NCBI GenBank assembly: GCA_030696085.1
Contig: JAUYNL010000102.1
Location: 1 to 58,719 of the forward strand
DNA length: 58,719 nucleotides
Direction: 5' to 3'
From: Luteolibacter sp.
GTDB taxonomy: Bacteria; Verrucomicrobiota; Verrucomicrobiia; Verrucomicrobiales; Akkermansiaceae
Position numbers and translations under genes: made by a program. The notes under the pieces were generated by a model, which saw nothing but the letters and a program-made list of their open reading frames with translations, did not search any database and was not told the origin of the DNA. Of the stretch, positions 30,110-39,011 are shown piece after piece; position 1 is the stretch's first letter; each line of letters begins with the position of its first letter.

Positions 30110-30745
30110 TCAGAATGAGAGGCTTTCCATGTGTTTGAAAACCGGAAGGCTGATGATGCGTTGCGCGATCTCCGTGAAGACCTTGATCGGCTGCTGGGTG
30201 GCATCAATGTCGGTGATGCGGTTTGTCGAATAATACTCGAGGATGGGTTTGGTTTCGGCCTCGTAAGTGGCGATGCGCTGGTTGATTACCTTGTCGCTGG
30301 CATCATCGATGCGGTTGTCCTTGAGCGCCCGTTTGCGCAAGCGGTGGGCCAGCTCATCGCGATCCGGGCAGGAGAGGTGGAACACATGGTGGACCTCGAC
30401 GTATTCGCCGAGCAACTTGGCCTGAAGCACATTGCGGGGGATGCCATCGAGGATGAGGATGTCAATATCGGGCTTGTAGATGTGGGTGTCCGCGAGGTTG
30501 TCGATCTGGGCTTTCCAGAGATCGATGGTGAGCTCGTCGGGCACCAGTTCGCCGCGGCTTGAGTATTGGACGAACTGCCTGCCCAGGGCGGTGCGGGTGT
30601 CGAGCGAGCGGAAGACATCACCGCACGCGCAATGGTAAAAGCGGGGAATGGTGCCAAGGATCTTTCCCTGGGTTCCCTTGCCGGAGCCAGGAGCTCCAAG
30701 AATGACCAGGGCGGGGTTTTTCGGGTTGTTGTGTTGTGGGTTCAT
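30110..30745 (-). CDS. adk: Adenylate kinase-family nucleoside monophosphate kinase
   Basis: The 211-residue protein has the P-loop ILGAPGSGKGTQGK, the NMP-binding region HCACGDVFRSL (usually STGD in Adk), the DGIPRN signature (usually DGFPR) and the LID-proximal RLRKRALKDNRIDDASD. The LID is short and lacks zinc-binding Cys. It interconverts adenine nucleotides (AMP + ATP to 2 ADP) in the usual member. The altered NMP-site residues leave room for another nucleoside monophosphate kinase specificity. It is the first gene of the adk-fmt pair and divergent from the DUF4105-like gene, with 115 bp between starts. Confidence 0.88.
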   Translation of the reverse strand: MNPQHNNPKNPALVILGAPGSGKGTQGKILGTIPRFYHCACGDVFRSLDTRTALGRQFVQYSSRGELVPDELTIDLWKAQIDNLADTHIYKPDIDILILDGIPRNVLQAKLLGEYVEVHHVFHLSCPDRDELAHRLRKRALKDNRIDDASDKVINQRIATYEAETKPILEYYSTNRITDIDATQQPIKVFTEIAQRIISLPVFKHMESLSF

Positions 30746-30860
30746 CGGATTGCGTTGAGGCTAGGAACGCGATGGCGGGGCGGCAAGTTTCATTCAATGC
30801 AAATTCCGTGGTTTGAATAGCGGTTGCCATGGATGTGGAAATTCCTGATAGTGCGCGGCG

Positions 30861-31883
30861 ATGAGCGCCACGAATCCCCCTTCCCTTCTGCTGAGAATCG
30901 TTTCCCTGCTCGCCTCGGTAATCGTCTGGCTGTTGATCCTGATCGGCCTGGCATGGGCTTTCGGCGCATTGTGGTTTGATTTCCCGCAGGCCGAATTCCG
31001 GCGCGGGGTGGCGGGCGGATTCGCGCTGCTGGCGCTGGTGGTGGCGGTAGTCGTGCGTCCGCGATGGCGCGCGAAGCTGGGACTGGCCGTATCGGTGGTC
31101 CTGATCCTGGTGTGGTGGCTCACTCTTCAGCCGCGGCAATTCAGGGATTGGAAGGAAGAAGTCGCGCTCACCGCCCACGCGGAGATCGAGGGAGAGGTGG
31201 TGATTCTCCACAACGTGCGCAATTTCGAGTACCGGAGCGTGACGGATTTCACCCCGCGCTATGAACTCCGCCGGGTGGATCTCAGGAAGCTGCGCGGCGT
31301 GGATGTGTTCATCAACTACTGGGGCTCGCCCTACATGGCGCATCCGATTTTCTCCTTCGATTTCGGCGACGGCGGGCGGGTGTGTTTCAGCATCGAGACG
31401 CGCCCTGAGAAGGGGGAATCCTATTCCGCGCTGGGCGGACTTTACCGCCAGTTCGAGCTGTTCTACGTGGTGGCCGACGAGCGGGATGTGATCCGCGTGC
31501 GCTCGAACTACCGGCAGGGTGAGGATGTTTATCTCTATCGGCTCAAGGCTCCGCACGCCAGGGCGGCATTCCTGGAGTATGTGCGCACGGTCAACGAACT
31601 GCACGCCACACCGCGCTGGTACAACGCCGTGACGAACAACTGCACCACGGCCATCCGCCATCAGCGGACGTCATCGGAGCGCGCACCCTGGGACTGGCGG
31701 ATGCTAGTCAATGGATTCGGCGACGAACTCCTCTACGAGCGCGGCGGGTTCGACCGCGCGCTGCCATTCGCGGAGTTGAAACGGATTTCCCGTATCAACG
31801 AACGCGCGAAGGCGGCGAACGAGGCGGCGGATTTCTCCGAAAAAATCCGCGCGGGCCTGCCGGGCATGCATGCGGCGGATTGA
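30861..31883 (+). CDS. DUF4105-like integral membrane protein
   Basis: The 340-residue protein has three hydrophobic segments in its first 90 residues (LLRIVSLLASVIVWLLILIG; GFALLALVVAVVV; LGLAVSVVLILVWWLTL). A large, probably periplasmic domain follows with DVFINYWGSPYMAHPIFSFDF, CFSIETRPEKGESYS and WYNAVTNNCTTAIRHQ. The NNCT segment with its Cys, together with an upstream His, recalls papain-like/NlpC-type DUF4105 (Lnb N-terminal periplasmic) proteins. No enzymatic activity has been shown for most members. It is convergent with the 162-residue membrane protein gene. Confidence 0.75.
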   Translation: MSATNPPSLLLRIVSLLASVIVWLLILIGLAWAFGALWFDFPQAEFRRGVAGGFALLALVVAVVVRPRWRAKLGLAVSVVLILVWWLTLQPRQFRDWKEEVALTAHAEIEGEVVILHNVRNFEYRSVTDFTPRYELRRVDLRKLRGVDVFINYWGSPYMAHPIFSFDFGDGGRVCFSIETRPEKGESYSALGGLYRQFELFYVVADERDVIRVRSNYRQGEDVYLYRLKAPHARAAFLEYVRTVNELHATPRWYNAVTNNCTTAIRHQRTSSERAPWDWRMLVNGFGDELLYERGGFDRALPFAELKRISRINERAKAANEAADFSEKIRAGLPGMHAAD

Positions 31884-31891
31884 AAAACCTA

Positions 31892-32380
31892 TCAGCGATT
31901 TTCATCCAGCCAGGTGGCGGAGGCGAGACGCCACTGATCCTCCCCGCGCTGCCAATGGAAGGTCACGCGGTAGCGCCCGTCGGCCGGGCGGTAGGTGGGC
32001 AGCTCGACGAGCGCTTCCAGCGAGAACTCCACTTCGCCTTGGTCGCCGCTGATCTTGATCGAGTGGAAGCGATCGAGTTCGAAGCGGGTTTGTTTCGCCT
32101 GTAGGCAGAGCCAGGAATAGGCGGATTCCAGATCGGAGCGCTCGAAGGATCCATTCGCCTGGGCGATGGTGGGGGTATTGAGATCCACCATGGGAGCGAG
32201 CATTCCATTGAGCGCATAAACGCCCATCTGGCGGGAGGAATGGCCTGTGCCGGCATCCATGGCCAGCGTTTCTAACAACGAGAGCGTCCGCCGCTTGAGG
32301 ATCTGCCCGGGGGAGAACCACCAGAGAAGAAACGCCGTGAGCAGCGCGGCCGCCAGCGAGGGGAAAAGCAGGCGTTTCAT
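31892..32380 (-). CDS. Membrane-anchored protein of unknown function, cotranscribed with the SulP transporter
   Basis: The 162-residue protein has one N-terminal membrane segment (LLFPSLAAALLTAFLLWWF) and a soluble domain ending FHWQRGEDQWRLASATWLDENR. This sequence style is common in NTF2/SnoaL-like cone folds, but the assignment is a guess. Its ATG overlaps the TGA of the SulP gene by 4 nt (ATGA), so translation is probably coupled. It is the last gene of an LptF/G-SulP-unknown cluster. Confidence 0.75.
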   Translation of the reverse strand: MKRLLFPSLAAALLTAFLLWWFSPGQILKRRTLSLLETLAMDAGTGHSSRQMGVYALNGMLAPMVDLNTPTIAQANGSFERSDLESAYSWLCLQAKQTRFELDRFHSIKISGDQGEVEFSLEALVELPTYRPADGRYRVTFHWQRGEDQWRLASATWLDENR

Positions 32381-34257
32381 GATTTTGATGGCTGGCTGGG
32401 ATCGTAGAAGATCCGGATGTCCGCCTTGTCGGTGCCGAGGACCTGTTGGGCTCGCTTGAGGGCTCCGCGGGTGGACAGGTTCGGGTTGCGTGGATTGGTA
32501 AGAAAGAGATTGCTCTCCCCTGTCCTGCGGTCGCAGCCCTCCTGCAGGGTGAGCAGCACGCCGGACTGCTTGAGCACCCGATAGACATCGCGCGAGGCAC
32601 CGGAAACGATGAGGTGCAGGCCCTTGTCGCGCATGAAGCGGATCAGGTCCTCCAGCGCCATGACGCTGGTGGCGTCCAGGTGCCGGGCATTTTTCAGCCG
32701 CAGGATGATCACCTGGATGGCCGGATCGGAAACGGTGCGCTGGATCTGGGTGCGGAACAACTCGGCCGCGCCGAAGAATAAATCGCCCTCGACATGGACG
32801 ATGGAGATGGCGGGGATCGGACGTTGGCGTTTTTCGCCCATTTCACGCAGTTCGCCCTCTTCGCTGAACTCGTATTCCACCAGGTGCGGCCTGCTGGCCT
32901 TGCGCAGGAACAAGCTGATGGAAACAGCGACACCGATGAAAATGGCGACGTGGAGGGGGGCGAGCAGGGTGGCGATGAAGGTGGTGATGAGGACTGCGGC
33001 ATCATCGCGCGTGGAGTGCAGGCAAATCCGGATGTGCCGCAGGTTGAAGAGGGAAAAGGAAAGTGCGATGACCAGCGCCGCCAGGGCGGCCTTGGGTACG
33101 TAGTCAATGATCGGGACGCCCCAATCCACGGATGCCGCGATGAGCACGGCGATGGCCAGCGTGTAAATGCCGGAATACAGGGAGGAGAAGCGCGTGCGGG
33201 CACCGGATTCGAAGTTGAGCGACGAGCGCGTGAGCGAACCGGAAGCCGGCATGCCGCCCGCGATCGAGGTGGCCAGATTGGCCATGCCCACGCTGAGCAT
33301 GTCTTGGTTGGGATCCGGCCGTTCGCCCGATCGCGAGGCCAGGGTCTTGGACATCAGCGAATTCTCCAGACTGGCGAGGAATGCTATGGCGAAGGCCACC
33401 GCGATCAGACTGGAAATGTCGCTGAAGATCGTGGAGCGACTGAAATTGGGAAATCCGGGTTTCAAATCCTCGAAGCCGAAGGTTGTGAAGGTTTCCGCCG
33501 CCTTGAACGGCCCGACTCCGAACTGGATCAGAGTGCCGAAGGCCGCCGAGGCGATGATCAGGGTCAGGGCGAAGGCGGGCCATGAGGGTTTCCATTTCCG
33601 AATGGAGAAATACACTGCGAGCGTCACCCCCCCGATCAATACGGGCACCCACTGCGTGTGCGGCAGGGCTTTCACCAACTCGATGACCAGCCCGACAAAG
33701 GTGATGGTCGCCTCGGAGTCCATGAAGTCCGCCACCCCGAGCAAGGGTTTGATCTGGTTGGCGATGATGAGCACCGCCGCCCCGGCGATGTAGCCGACCA
33801 GCACGCTGCGCGAAACGTATTGCAGAAGGTCCGCCACCCGCAGGGCCGATCCAACCACCGCCATGAGACCGGACATCATGACCAGCAGCGGGATCAATTC
33901 CGCATAACGCCCCACCAGCATGGGATGCATCGAGAAAAAGCTGAACAACATGAACGCCGTGGCGTTAGTGGGTCCCAGCACCGTGTTGCGAGAGGCGGCG
34001 AACAAGGGGGCGACGATGGCCGCCACCGCCGAGCTGAGAATGCCATATACGATTGGAAGGCCGGCGATGGTGGCATAGGCGATGGATTGCGGCAGCCCGA
34101 GCAAAGTGACATTCGCCGCGGCATGGGCGTCCGCGCGGAGTTTTTCGAAGTTGTATTTCCCAAGGGTGACGACAAAGGGAGCGAGCCGCACATGGCCATC
34201 GGCGAAATAGCGTCCCACTTCGCGACCGGTGCGTGTGATCTTGCGGAGGGTCTTCAT
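32377..34257 (-). CDS. SulP-family anion transporter with STAS domain
   Basis: The 626-residue inner-membrane protein has about 10-12 hydrophobic segments, the SulP signatures LLGLPQSIAYATIAGLPIVYG and NSLMSKTLASRSG, and SGSLTRSSLNFESGARTR. A C-terminal STAS domain follows at about residues 455-560 (AISIVHVEGDLFFGAAELF; ILRLKNARHLDATSVMALEDL). SulP members carry sulfate, bicarbonate or dicarboxylates; substrate specificity cannot be read here. A Lys/Arg-rich tail after STAS carries a LFLTNPRNPNLSTRGAL segment. The ATG at 34257 was preferred to a TTG one codon upstream. It is 12 bp from the LptF/G gene and overlaps the next gene. Confidence 0.92.
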   Translation of the reverse strand: MKTLRKITRTGREVGRYFADGHVRLAPFVVTLGKYNFEKLRADAHAAANVTLLGLPQSIAYATIAGLPIVYGILSSAVAAIVAPLFAASRNTVLGPTNATAFMLFSFFSMHPMLVGRYAELIPLLVMMSGLMAVVGSALRVADLLQYVSRSVLVGYIAGAAVLIIANQIKPLLGVADFMDSEATITFVGLVIELVKALPHTQWVPVLIGGVTLAVYFSIRKWKPSWPAFALTLIIASAAFGTLIQFGVGPFKAAETFTTFGFEDLKPGFPNFSRSTIFSDISSLIAVAFAIAFLASLENSLMSKTLASRSGERPDPNQDMLSVGMANLATSIAGGMPASGSLTRSSLNFESGARTRFSSLYSGIYTLAIAVLIAASVDWGVPIIDYVPKAALAALVIALSFSLFNLRHIRICLHSTRDDAAVLITTFIATLLAPLHVAIFIGVAVSISLFLRKASRPHLVEYEFSEEGELREMGEKRQRPIPAISIVHVEGDLFFGAAELFRTQIQRTVSDPAIQVIILRLKNARHLDATSVMALEDLIRFMRDKGLHLIVSGASRDVYRVLKQSGVLLTLQEGCDRRTGESNLFLTNPRNPNLSTRGALKRAQQVLGTDKADIRIFYDPSQPSKS

Positions 34258-34269
34258 CAAGCGGGCGAC

Positions 34270-35370
34270 TTACTTGAAACGGGCCCTGCGGAAAAGGATC
34301 AATCCTAGCAGGACGCAGGCGACATTGGGTGCCCACAGCACGGCGGTGGCTGCGGCGTCGGATTGGAACTGCTCGGCGAGCATGGTGACGAGGAAGTAGC
34401 CGGTGCCGATGAGCAGGCTGAGGACCAGCCCGCTGGAGCTGTCCCGGCGGCGCGCGCCGAGACCTAGCGGCACCGCGATGAAGGCGAAGGCAAGGCAAGC
34501 CATGGAAAACGAGTAGCGCTTGGTGATTTCGGCGCGGAAGCGCACCCGTTTTTCCCTGGAGAGATCCGGCGTGTCCGCCAGGAATTGGAGGATTTCCTCA
34601 TTGGTCATCGCACTGGCCCGGGCTCTGCGGTTTCCGGGTTTTTTCAGATCGATGAGCAGCGGCTCCGCATTGCCCGCGAAAGCCATCTCAACCTTGCCGC
34701 CCGACTTGTGGGTCTCGAAATACGCGTTCTCCAGCTTCACCCGCAACTGGCTCCTGGCGTGATCGACCGCCAGCGCCGCCTTCGTCGCGTGGACGTAGGT
34801 CAGATCACCACCACCGCCCGGAATCTGATAGAAATGAAAACCCTCCACCCATTCGCCGCTTTTGCCCTCGATGAGCACCTTCTGGACATCCTCGCCATCG
34901 CCCCTGAAGTTGCCCTGGACCACACCGGGCTTGAGCAGCGAGTCGGGATCGCGCGAGGCTTGTTCGTAAAGCAACTGCACCGAGGACGCCTTGGATTGGG
35001 GGACGACATTGATGTTGAGCCAGAGGCTGGCGAGGGAAAGCAGCGCCCCGATGAAGAACACGGGCAGCGAGAGGCGCGCCAGGCTGATGCCGGCCACGCG
35101 GAATCCGGTGATCTCCTGGGCCGCCGACAAGCGCCCGAACACCAACAGCACCGCCGAGAGAAATCCCCACGGCACCGTGTACATCAATGAGAGCGGCAGC
35201 ACGCTAAGCACAAATCGCAGCACCAGCTCCAAGGGGGCCTTTTGCTCGACGAGCAGCGGCTGGATTTTCTTGAAAAGATTGCCCAGCACCAGCACCAGCC
35301 CCAGCACCAGCACGGCATACAAGGTGCCAAGGAGCACTTGTTTTCCGATATAGCGGTCCGAGATGCGCAT
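34270..35370 (-). CDS. LptF/LptG-family LPS export permease
   Basis: The 366-residue protein has the LptF/G layout: membrane helices at both ends (VLLGTLYAVLVLGLVLVLGN; SLMYTVPWGFLSAVLLVFG; LASLWLNINVVP) flank a periplasmic beta-jellyroll domain (about residues 130-260). A TNEEILQFLADTP linker then leads to the last helices. LptF and LptG form the transmembrane part of the LptB2FG ABC exporter that moves LPS towards LptD. Only one of the pair is present here. Translation starts at 35370 (MRISDRYIGKQ); the much longer open frame upstream is antisense to the oxidoreductase gene and lacks protein character. It is probably cotranscribed with SulP. Confidence 0.88.
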   Translation of the reverse strand: MRISDRYIGKQVLLGTLYAVLVLGLVLVLGNLFKKIQPLLVEQKAPLELVLRFVLSVLPLSLMYTVPWGFLSAVLLVFGRLSAAQEITGFRVAGISLARLSLPVFFIGALLSLASLWLNINVVPQSKASSVQLLYEQASRDPDSLLKPGVVQGNFRGDGEDVQKVLIEGKSGEWVEGFHFYQIPGGGGDLTYVHATKAALAVDHARSQLRVKLENAYFETHKSGGKVEMAFAGNAEPLLIDLKKPGNRRARASAMTNEEILQFLADTPDLSREKRVRFRAEITKRYSFSMACLAFAFIAVPLGLGARRRDSSSGLVLSLLIGTGYFLVTMLAEQFQSDAAATAVLWAPNVACVLLGLILFRRARFK

Positions 35371-35508
35371 GAAGTTCCCGCAAGTTGCAAAACCCCTCCG
35401 CCTCTGTCCAGACCAGAGACGCCGGCAGGCCAAACGTGCCCCGCGACCATGAAAGGTTGCATCGATCCCGCCCGTTGATTGAATGGATCGCATTTCCAAT
35501 CCAAGCCC

Positions 35509-36870
35509 ATGACATCCATGAACCGCCGCCAACTCATCCGCACCGGCACCCTCGGGTCGCTCGGCGTGCTCGCCGCCCGCGCCATCCCCGGTGCTCTGGG
35601 CCAGACCCGCATCCCCGGTGCCAATGAACGCATCCGCGTGGGCATCGTCGGGTTTTCCGACCGCCTCGTCGCCTCCCTGCTCCCGGCCTTCCAATCGCTG
35701 GCGGAGGAGTTCAATGTTGAAATCGTGGGCGTGTCCGATCTCTGGAGCCGCCGCCGCACCGAAGCTGAGGCCTGGTTCACCAAAAACACCGGCAAGACCA
35801 TCCCCACCTACCGCAACAACGAGGAGCTCTATGAAAAGGCGAAACCCGACGCGGTGATCATTTCCACGGCGGATTTCCAGCACGCGCCACACACCATCGA
35901 GGCGATCGCGGCCGGCTGCGATGTCTATTGTGAGAAACCCTTCGCCGAAACGATGCAGGACGCGCGCGCGGCCCTCAAGGCGGTGCGCGCCAGCGACCGG
36001 ATTCTCCAAGTCGGTTCGCAGCGCCGCTCCGGAGGCAACTACCGCGCCGCCTACGAGTATCTCAAAAGCGGGAAATTCGGTCCGATCGTCGCTGTGGAAA
36101 TGACCTGGAACGTCAACCAGCCGGGCCGCTGGCGCAGGCGGGATCTGGTGGCATCCATCCGCGAGCAGGATGTCGATTGGAAACGCTTCCAGATGAATCG
36201 CCCGGAAGCCACCTGGGATCCGCGCAAATACCTCGAATTCCGCCTGTTCTGGCCCTACTCGTCCGGCATCCCCGGCCAGTGGATGTGCCACCAGATCGAT
36301 ACAATCCACTGGTTCACCGGCCTGCCCCATCCGCGCTCGGTCGCGGCCAACGGCGGAATCTATCAATGGAAGGACGGCAGGACGAATTTCGACACCCTCG
36401 CCGCAGTGTTTGATTACGGTCCGCTCGATGATCCGGGCAGCGGATTCCAAGTCACCTATAGCTCGCGCTTCAGCAACTCGGCGGGCGGCACCAAGGAAAT
36501 CTACTACTCGAACGGCGGTGAACTGAATATAGACAGCGGCCGGGTGAGCGACAATGGCGGCCTCACCGAAGCGGAAGCCAAGGCCATGAATCTGCCGGCC
36601 AAGCGGCTGGATGCTTTCAAGCTGGAAAGCACGGGCGAGATCGTCACCACCTCCGCCAATACCGGGGCCGATCCGCTCACCAACGCCCACGTCCGCAACT
36701 GGCTGGAATGCCTGCGCTCCCGCAAGCAGCCGCATGCACCGGTGGAAGCCGGCTATCAGCACGCGATCGCCTGCATCATGGCCAACGCCGCGGCCCGTAC
36801 CGGCGAACGCATCACCTTCGACGAGACAACCCAGGAAGTCCTGGCCGGGGGCAGGGTTTTCCACCTTTGA
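35509..36870 (+). CDS. Tat-exported Gfo/Idh/MocA-family oxidoreductase
   Basis: The protein begins with a twin-arginine signal (MNRRQLIRTG, then LGSLGVLAARAIPGALGQ), so it is likely exported folded with its cofactor. The Rossmann domain has IRVGIVGFSD, and the family signature CEKPF lies in DVYCEKPFAETMQDA. The C-terminal GFO_IDH_MocA domain contains GQWMCHQIDTIHWFTGLPHP. Exported members are abundant in Verrucomicrobiota and Planctomycetota and are linked to glycan or sugar oxidation, including glycosidases with NAD(H)-assisted chemistry. The substrate here is unknown. Two in-frame ATGs (35509, 35518) both suit the Tat signal. Divergent from the LptF/G gene. Confidence 0.9.
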   Translation: MTSMNRRQLIRTGTLGSLGVLAARAIPGALGQTRIPGANERIRVGIVGFSDRLVASLLPAFQSLAEEFNVEIVGVSDLWSRRRTEAEAWFTKNTGKTIPTYRNNEELYEKAKPDAVIISTADFQHAPHTIEAIAAGCDVYCEKPFAETMQDARAALKAVRASDRILQVGSQRRSGGNYRAAYEYLKSGKFGPIVAVEMTWNVNQPGRWRRRDLVASIREQDVDWKRFQMNRPEATWDPRKYLEFRLFWPYSSGIPGQWMCHQIDTIHWFTGLPHPRSVAANGGIYQWKDGRTNFDTLAAVFDYGPLDDPGSGFQVTYSSRFSNSAGGTKEIYYSNGGELNIDSGRVSDNGGLTEAEAKAMNLPAKRLDAFKLESTGEIVTTSANTGADPLTNAHVRNWLECLRSRKQPHAPVEAGYQHAIACIMANAAARTGERITFDETTQEVLAGGRVFHL

Positions 36871-36964
36871 GCGAACCGTTTTCCACCAGCATCAATCCCC
36901 ACATGCCACCATGTGGAAGGTGCGCCTTTCTCCGCCGCACGCTGCCGGTGCTCGCCTGAATGGC

Positions 36965-38056
36965 TCACAACCATTTCATTTTCCGGAACAGCAGCAACTG
37001 GCCGACGGCGATAACCACCATCACAAGCATCAGTCCGGCATAACCATACGGATGGTAAAGCTCCGGCATGTTGAGTGGAAGGTTCTCCCCGCTCCGCGAC
37101 TCGGGCTGGAAATTCATCCCATACACGCCGACGAGGAAGGTGAGCGGAATGAAAATCGATGTAATTACGGTGAGCACGCGCATGATCTCATTGGTGCGCA
37201 GCCCCACGCTCGAATGATAGAGCTCCATGAGCGCGGCGGTGAGCTCACGGTGGCTCTCCACCAGATCCATCAACTGCACGGTGTGATCATAGCAGTCGCG
37301 GAGAAAAACCTTCGTCGGCGCGGTGATGAAGCCGGATGAATCGTGCAGCATCGAGTTCACCACGTCGCGCAGCGGCCAGACAAAACGGCGCATTTGCGTG
37401 AGCTGCCGCCGCTGCTCGTGCAGGCTGAAAACCATCTCCCGCGAGGGCTTGTCCAACAAGCGGTCCTCCAGATCCTCGATCAGCCCGCCCACATGCTCCA
37501 GCGTCGGATAGTAGTGGTCGATGATCGAATCCAGCAGGGCGTAGGCCAGGTAGTCGGCGCGGGACTTGCGGATCAGGCCGCGGCCGGAGCGGATGCGCTC
37601 GCGCACGGGATCGAAAACATCGTATTCACCCTCCTCCTGCACCGTGATCAGGAAATCCTGACCGAGGAAAAGACTGACCTGCTCGGAGCGGGTGAGGTCG
37701 CCACTGTCCTGATAGACCATCTGCATGCAGATGAATACATAATCGGAAGTCTGCTCGATCTTCGGCCTTTGTCCCGTGTTGAGCACATCCTCCAGCGCCA
37801 GCGGATGAAGGTTGAAGCGCTCGCCGAGATAACGCAAAGCCTCCACGTCCCCGAGACCGTCGATGTTGATCCAGGTCACCTTGCGTCGGTCGAAGGATGC
37901 CGCCAATTCGGAGATATCCGCGATTTCCCGATCCTCCACATGATCCCTGTCATATTCGATGATCCGGATGACCGGCTTGCTGCCCTGGCCATCGACCAGA
38001 TGGGGAATCAGCGTGGCGGGTGAGGATCCCGGCGGGCCGTGACGCTTGATGAACAT
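36965..38056 (-). CDS. corA: CorA-family magnesium/cobalt channel
   Basis: The 363-residue protein has a large cytoplasmic domain (LEDVLNTGQRPKIEQTSDYVFICMQM) and long helices (DYLAYALLDSIIDHYYPTLE). Two C-terminal membrane helices bracket the CorA selectivity motif YGMNF. The loop after it reads QPESRSGENLPLNMPELYHPYGY. The family lets hydrated Mg2+ or Co2+ in as a pentamer. The start MFIKRHG at 38056 was preferred; the longer frame adds 18 residues overlapping the divergent permease region. Confidence 0.93.
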   Translation of the reverse strand: MFIKRHGPPGSSPATLIPHLVDGQGSKPVIRIIEYDRDHVEDREIADISELAASFDRRKVTWINIDGLGDVEALRYLGERFNLHPLALEDVLNTGQRPKIEQTSDYVFICMQMVYQDSGDLTRSEQVSLFLGQDFLITVQEEGEYDVFDPVRERIRSGRGLIRKSRADYLAYALLDSIIDHYYPTLEHVGGLIEDLEDRLLDKPSREMVFSLHEQRRQLTQMRRFVWPLRDVVNSMLHDSSGFITAPTKVFLRDCYDHTVQLMDLVESHRELTAALMELYHSSVGLRTNEIMRVLTVITSIFIPLTFLVGVYGMNFQPESRSGENLPLNMPELYHPYGYAGLMLVMVVIAVGQLLLFRKMKWL

Positions 38057-38152
38057 GCCCGCCACTGTAGGGAAGCAAGCGGCGGAATCAAGCAGGCGCG
38101 ACAAAACCATCGCCAGACCCGCGTCGGCCTCCTAAATCTATCGGCGCACGCC

Positions 38153-38995
38153 TTGAAAAAGTTTCGACAGGAACTCCCCGCCACGCTTCCCAGCTTCGGT
38201 TGGCTGGCGTTTTTCGTGTTGGCTCCCACCCTGCTGGTGCTGGCCATCGCCTTTCGTGAAACAGATCCCGCCGGCGGCATCGGCGCGGGCTGGACGATCA
38301 GGCAGTTTGGTGTTTTCGGCCGGAAAAGCATCCTGGTCCTGCTCTGGCGCACCATTTGGATCAGCGGACTGACCACCGCGATCTGCCTCTCCCTCGCGCT
38401 GCCGGTGGCCTGGTTTCTGGCGAAAGTCCGCAAGGAATGGCGGCCGCGCCTGCTGCTGCTCATCATCGTGCCCTTCTGGACGAATTTCCTCATCCGCGTC
38501 TTCGCCTGGAACCAGATCCTTCACTCGGAGGGCGGCCTGGCGCGCTTTCTCCGCTCCATCCACCTGCTGGGGGAAAACGACTCCCTGCTCTTCAACTCCG
38601 GAGCCGTGGTGCTGGTGAGCGTTTACACCTATCTGCCCTTCGCCATCCTGCCGCTCTACGCCGCCGCCGGGAAATTCGACTTCAGCCTGCTGGATGCCGC
38701 GCGCGATCTCGGTGCCACCGCATTCCGCTCGTTCTGGTCGGTCTTTCTTCCCGGCATCCGCAAGGGCATCACCACAGCACTGGTCATCGTCTTCGTCCCC
38801 ATGCTCGGTTCCTACGTCGTGCCCGACCTCGTCGGCGGCACCGACGGCCAGATGATCGGCAACAAGATCGCCCAGCGCAATTTCGCCGACCGCAACCTGC
38901 CCGCCGCCTCCGCCATGTCCGCCATCCTCACCCTCGCCGTGCTCGCCCCGCTGCTCTTCCGCCGCCGCGAGAGCAACACAGGCTCTTCCTCCTGA
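38153..38995 (+). CDS. potB: ABC transporter permease, spermidine/putrescine PotB type
   Basis: The ~280-residue membrane protein has six hydrophobic segments and the binding-protein-dependent permease EAA loop DAARDLGATAFRSFWSVFLPGI. LPFAILPLYAAAGKFD and the C-terminal GNKIAQRNFADRNLPAASAMS are typical of PotB. The first ATG of the open frame (38039) lies inside the divergent corA gene. An in-frame TTG at 38153 gives the normal N-terminus (KKFRQELPATLPSFGWLAFF) and is proposed as the start. The second permease follows after 16 bp. The ATPase (PotA) and binding protein (PotD) are not in the window. Confidence 0.87.
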   Translation: MKKFRQELPATLPSFGWLAFFVLAPTLLVLAIAFRETDPAGGIGAGWTIRQFGVFGRKSILVLLWRTIWISGLTTAICLSLALPVAWFLAKVRKEWRPRLLLLIIVPFWTNFLIRVFAWNQILHSEGGLARFLRSIHLLGENDSLLFNSGAVVLVSVYTYLPFAILPLYAAAGKFDFSLLDAARDLGATAFRSFWSVFLPGIRKGITTALVIVFVPMLGSYVVPDLVGGTDGQMIGNKIAQRNFADRNLPAASAMSAILTLAVLAPLLFRRRESNTGSSS

Positions 38996-39011
38996 TATCA
39001 GCATTTCCCCC

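Noticed and set aside
35371..36864. Apparent 498-residue N-terminal extension of the LptF/G permease
   Set aside because: It is the antisense of the Gfo/Idh/MocA gene. The LptF/G family begins at the ATG at 35370.
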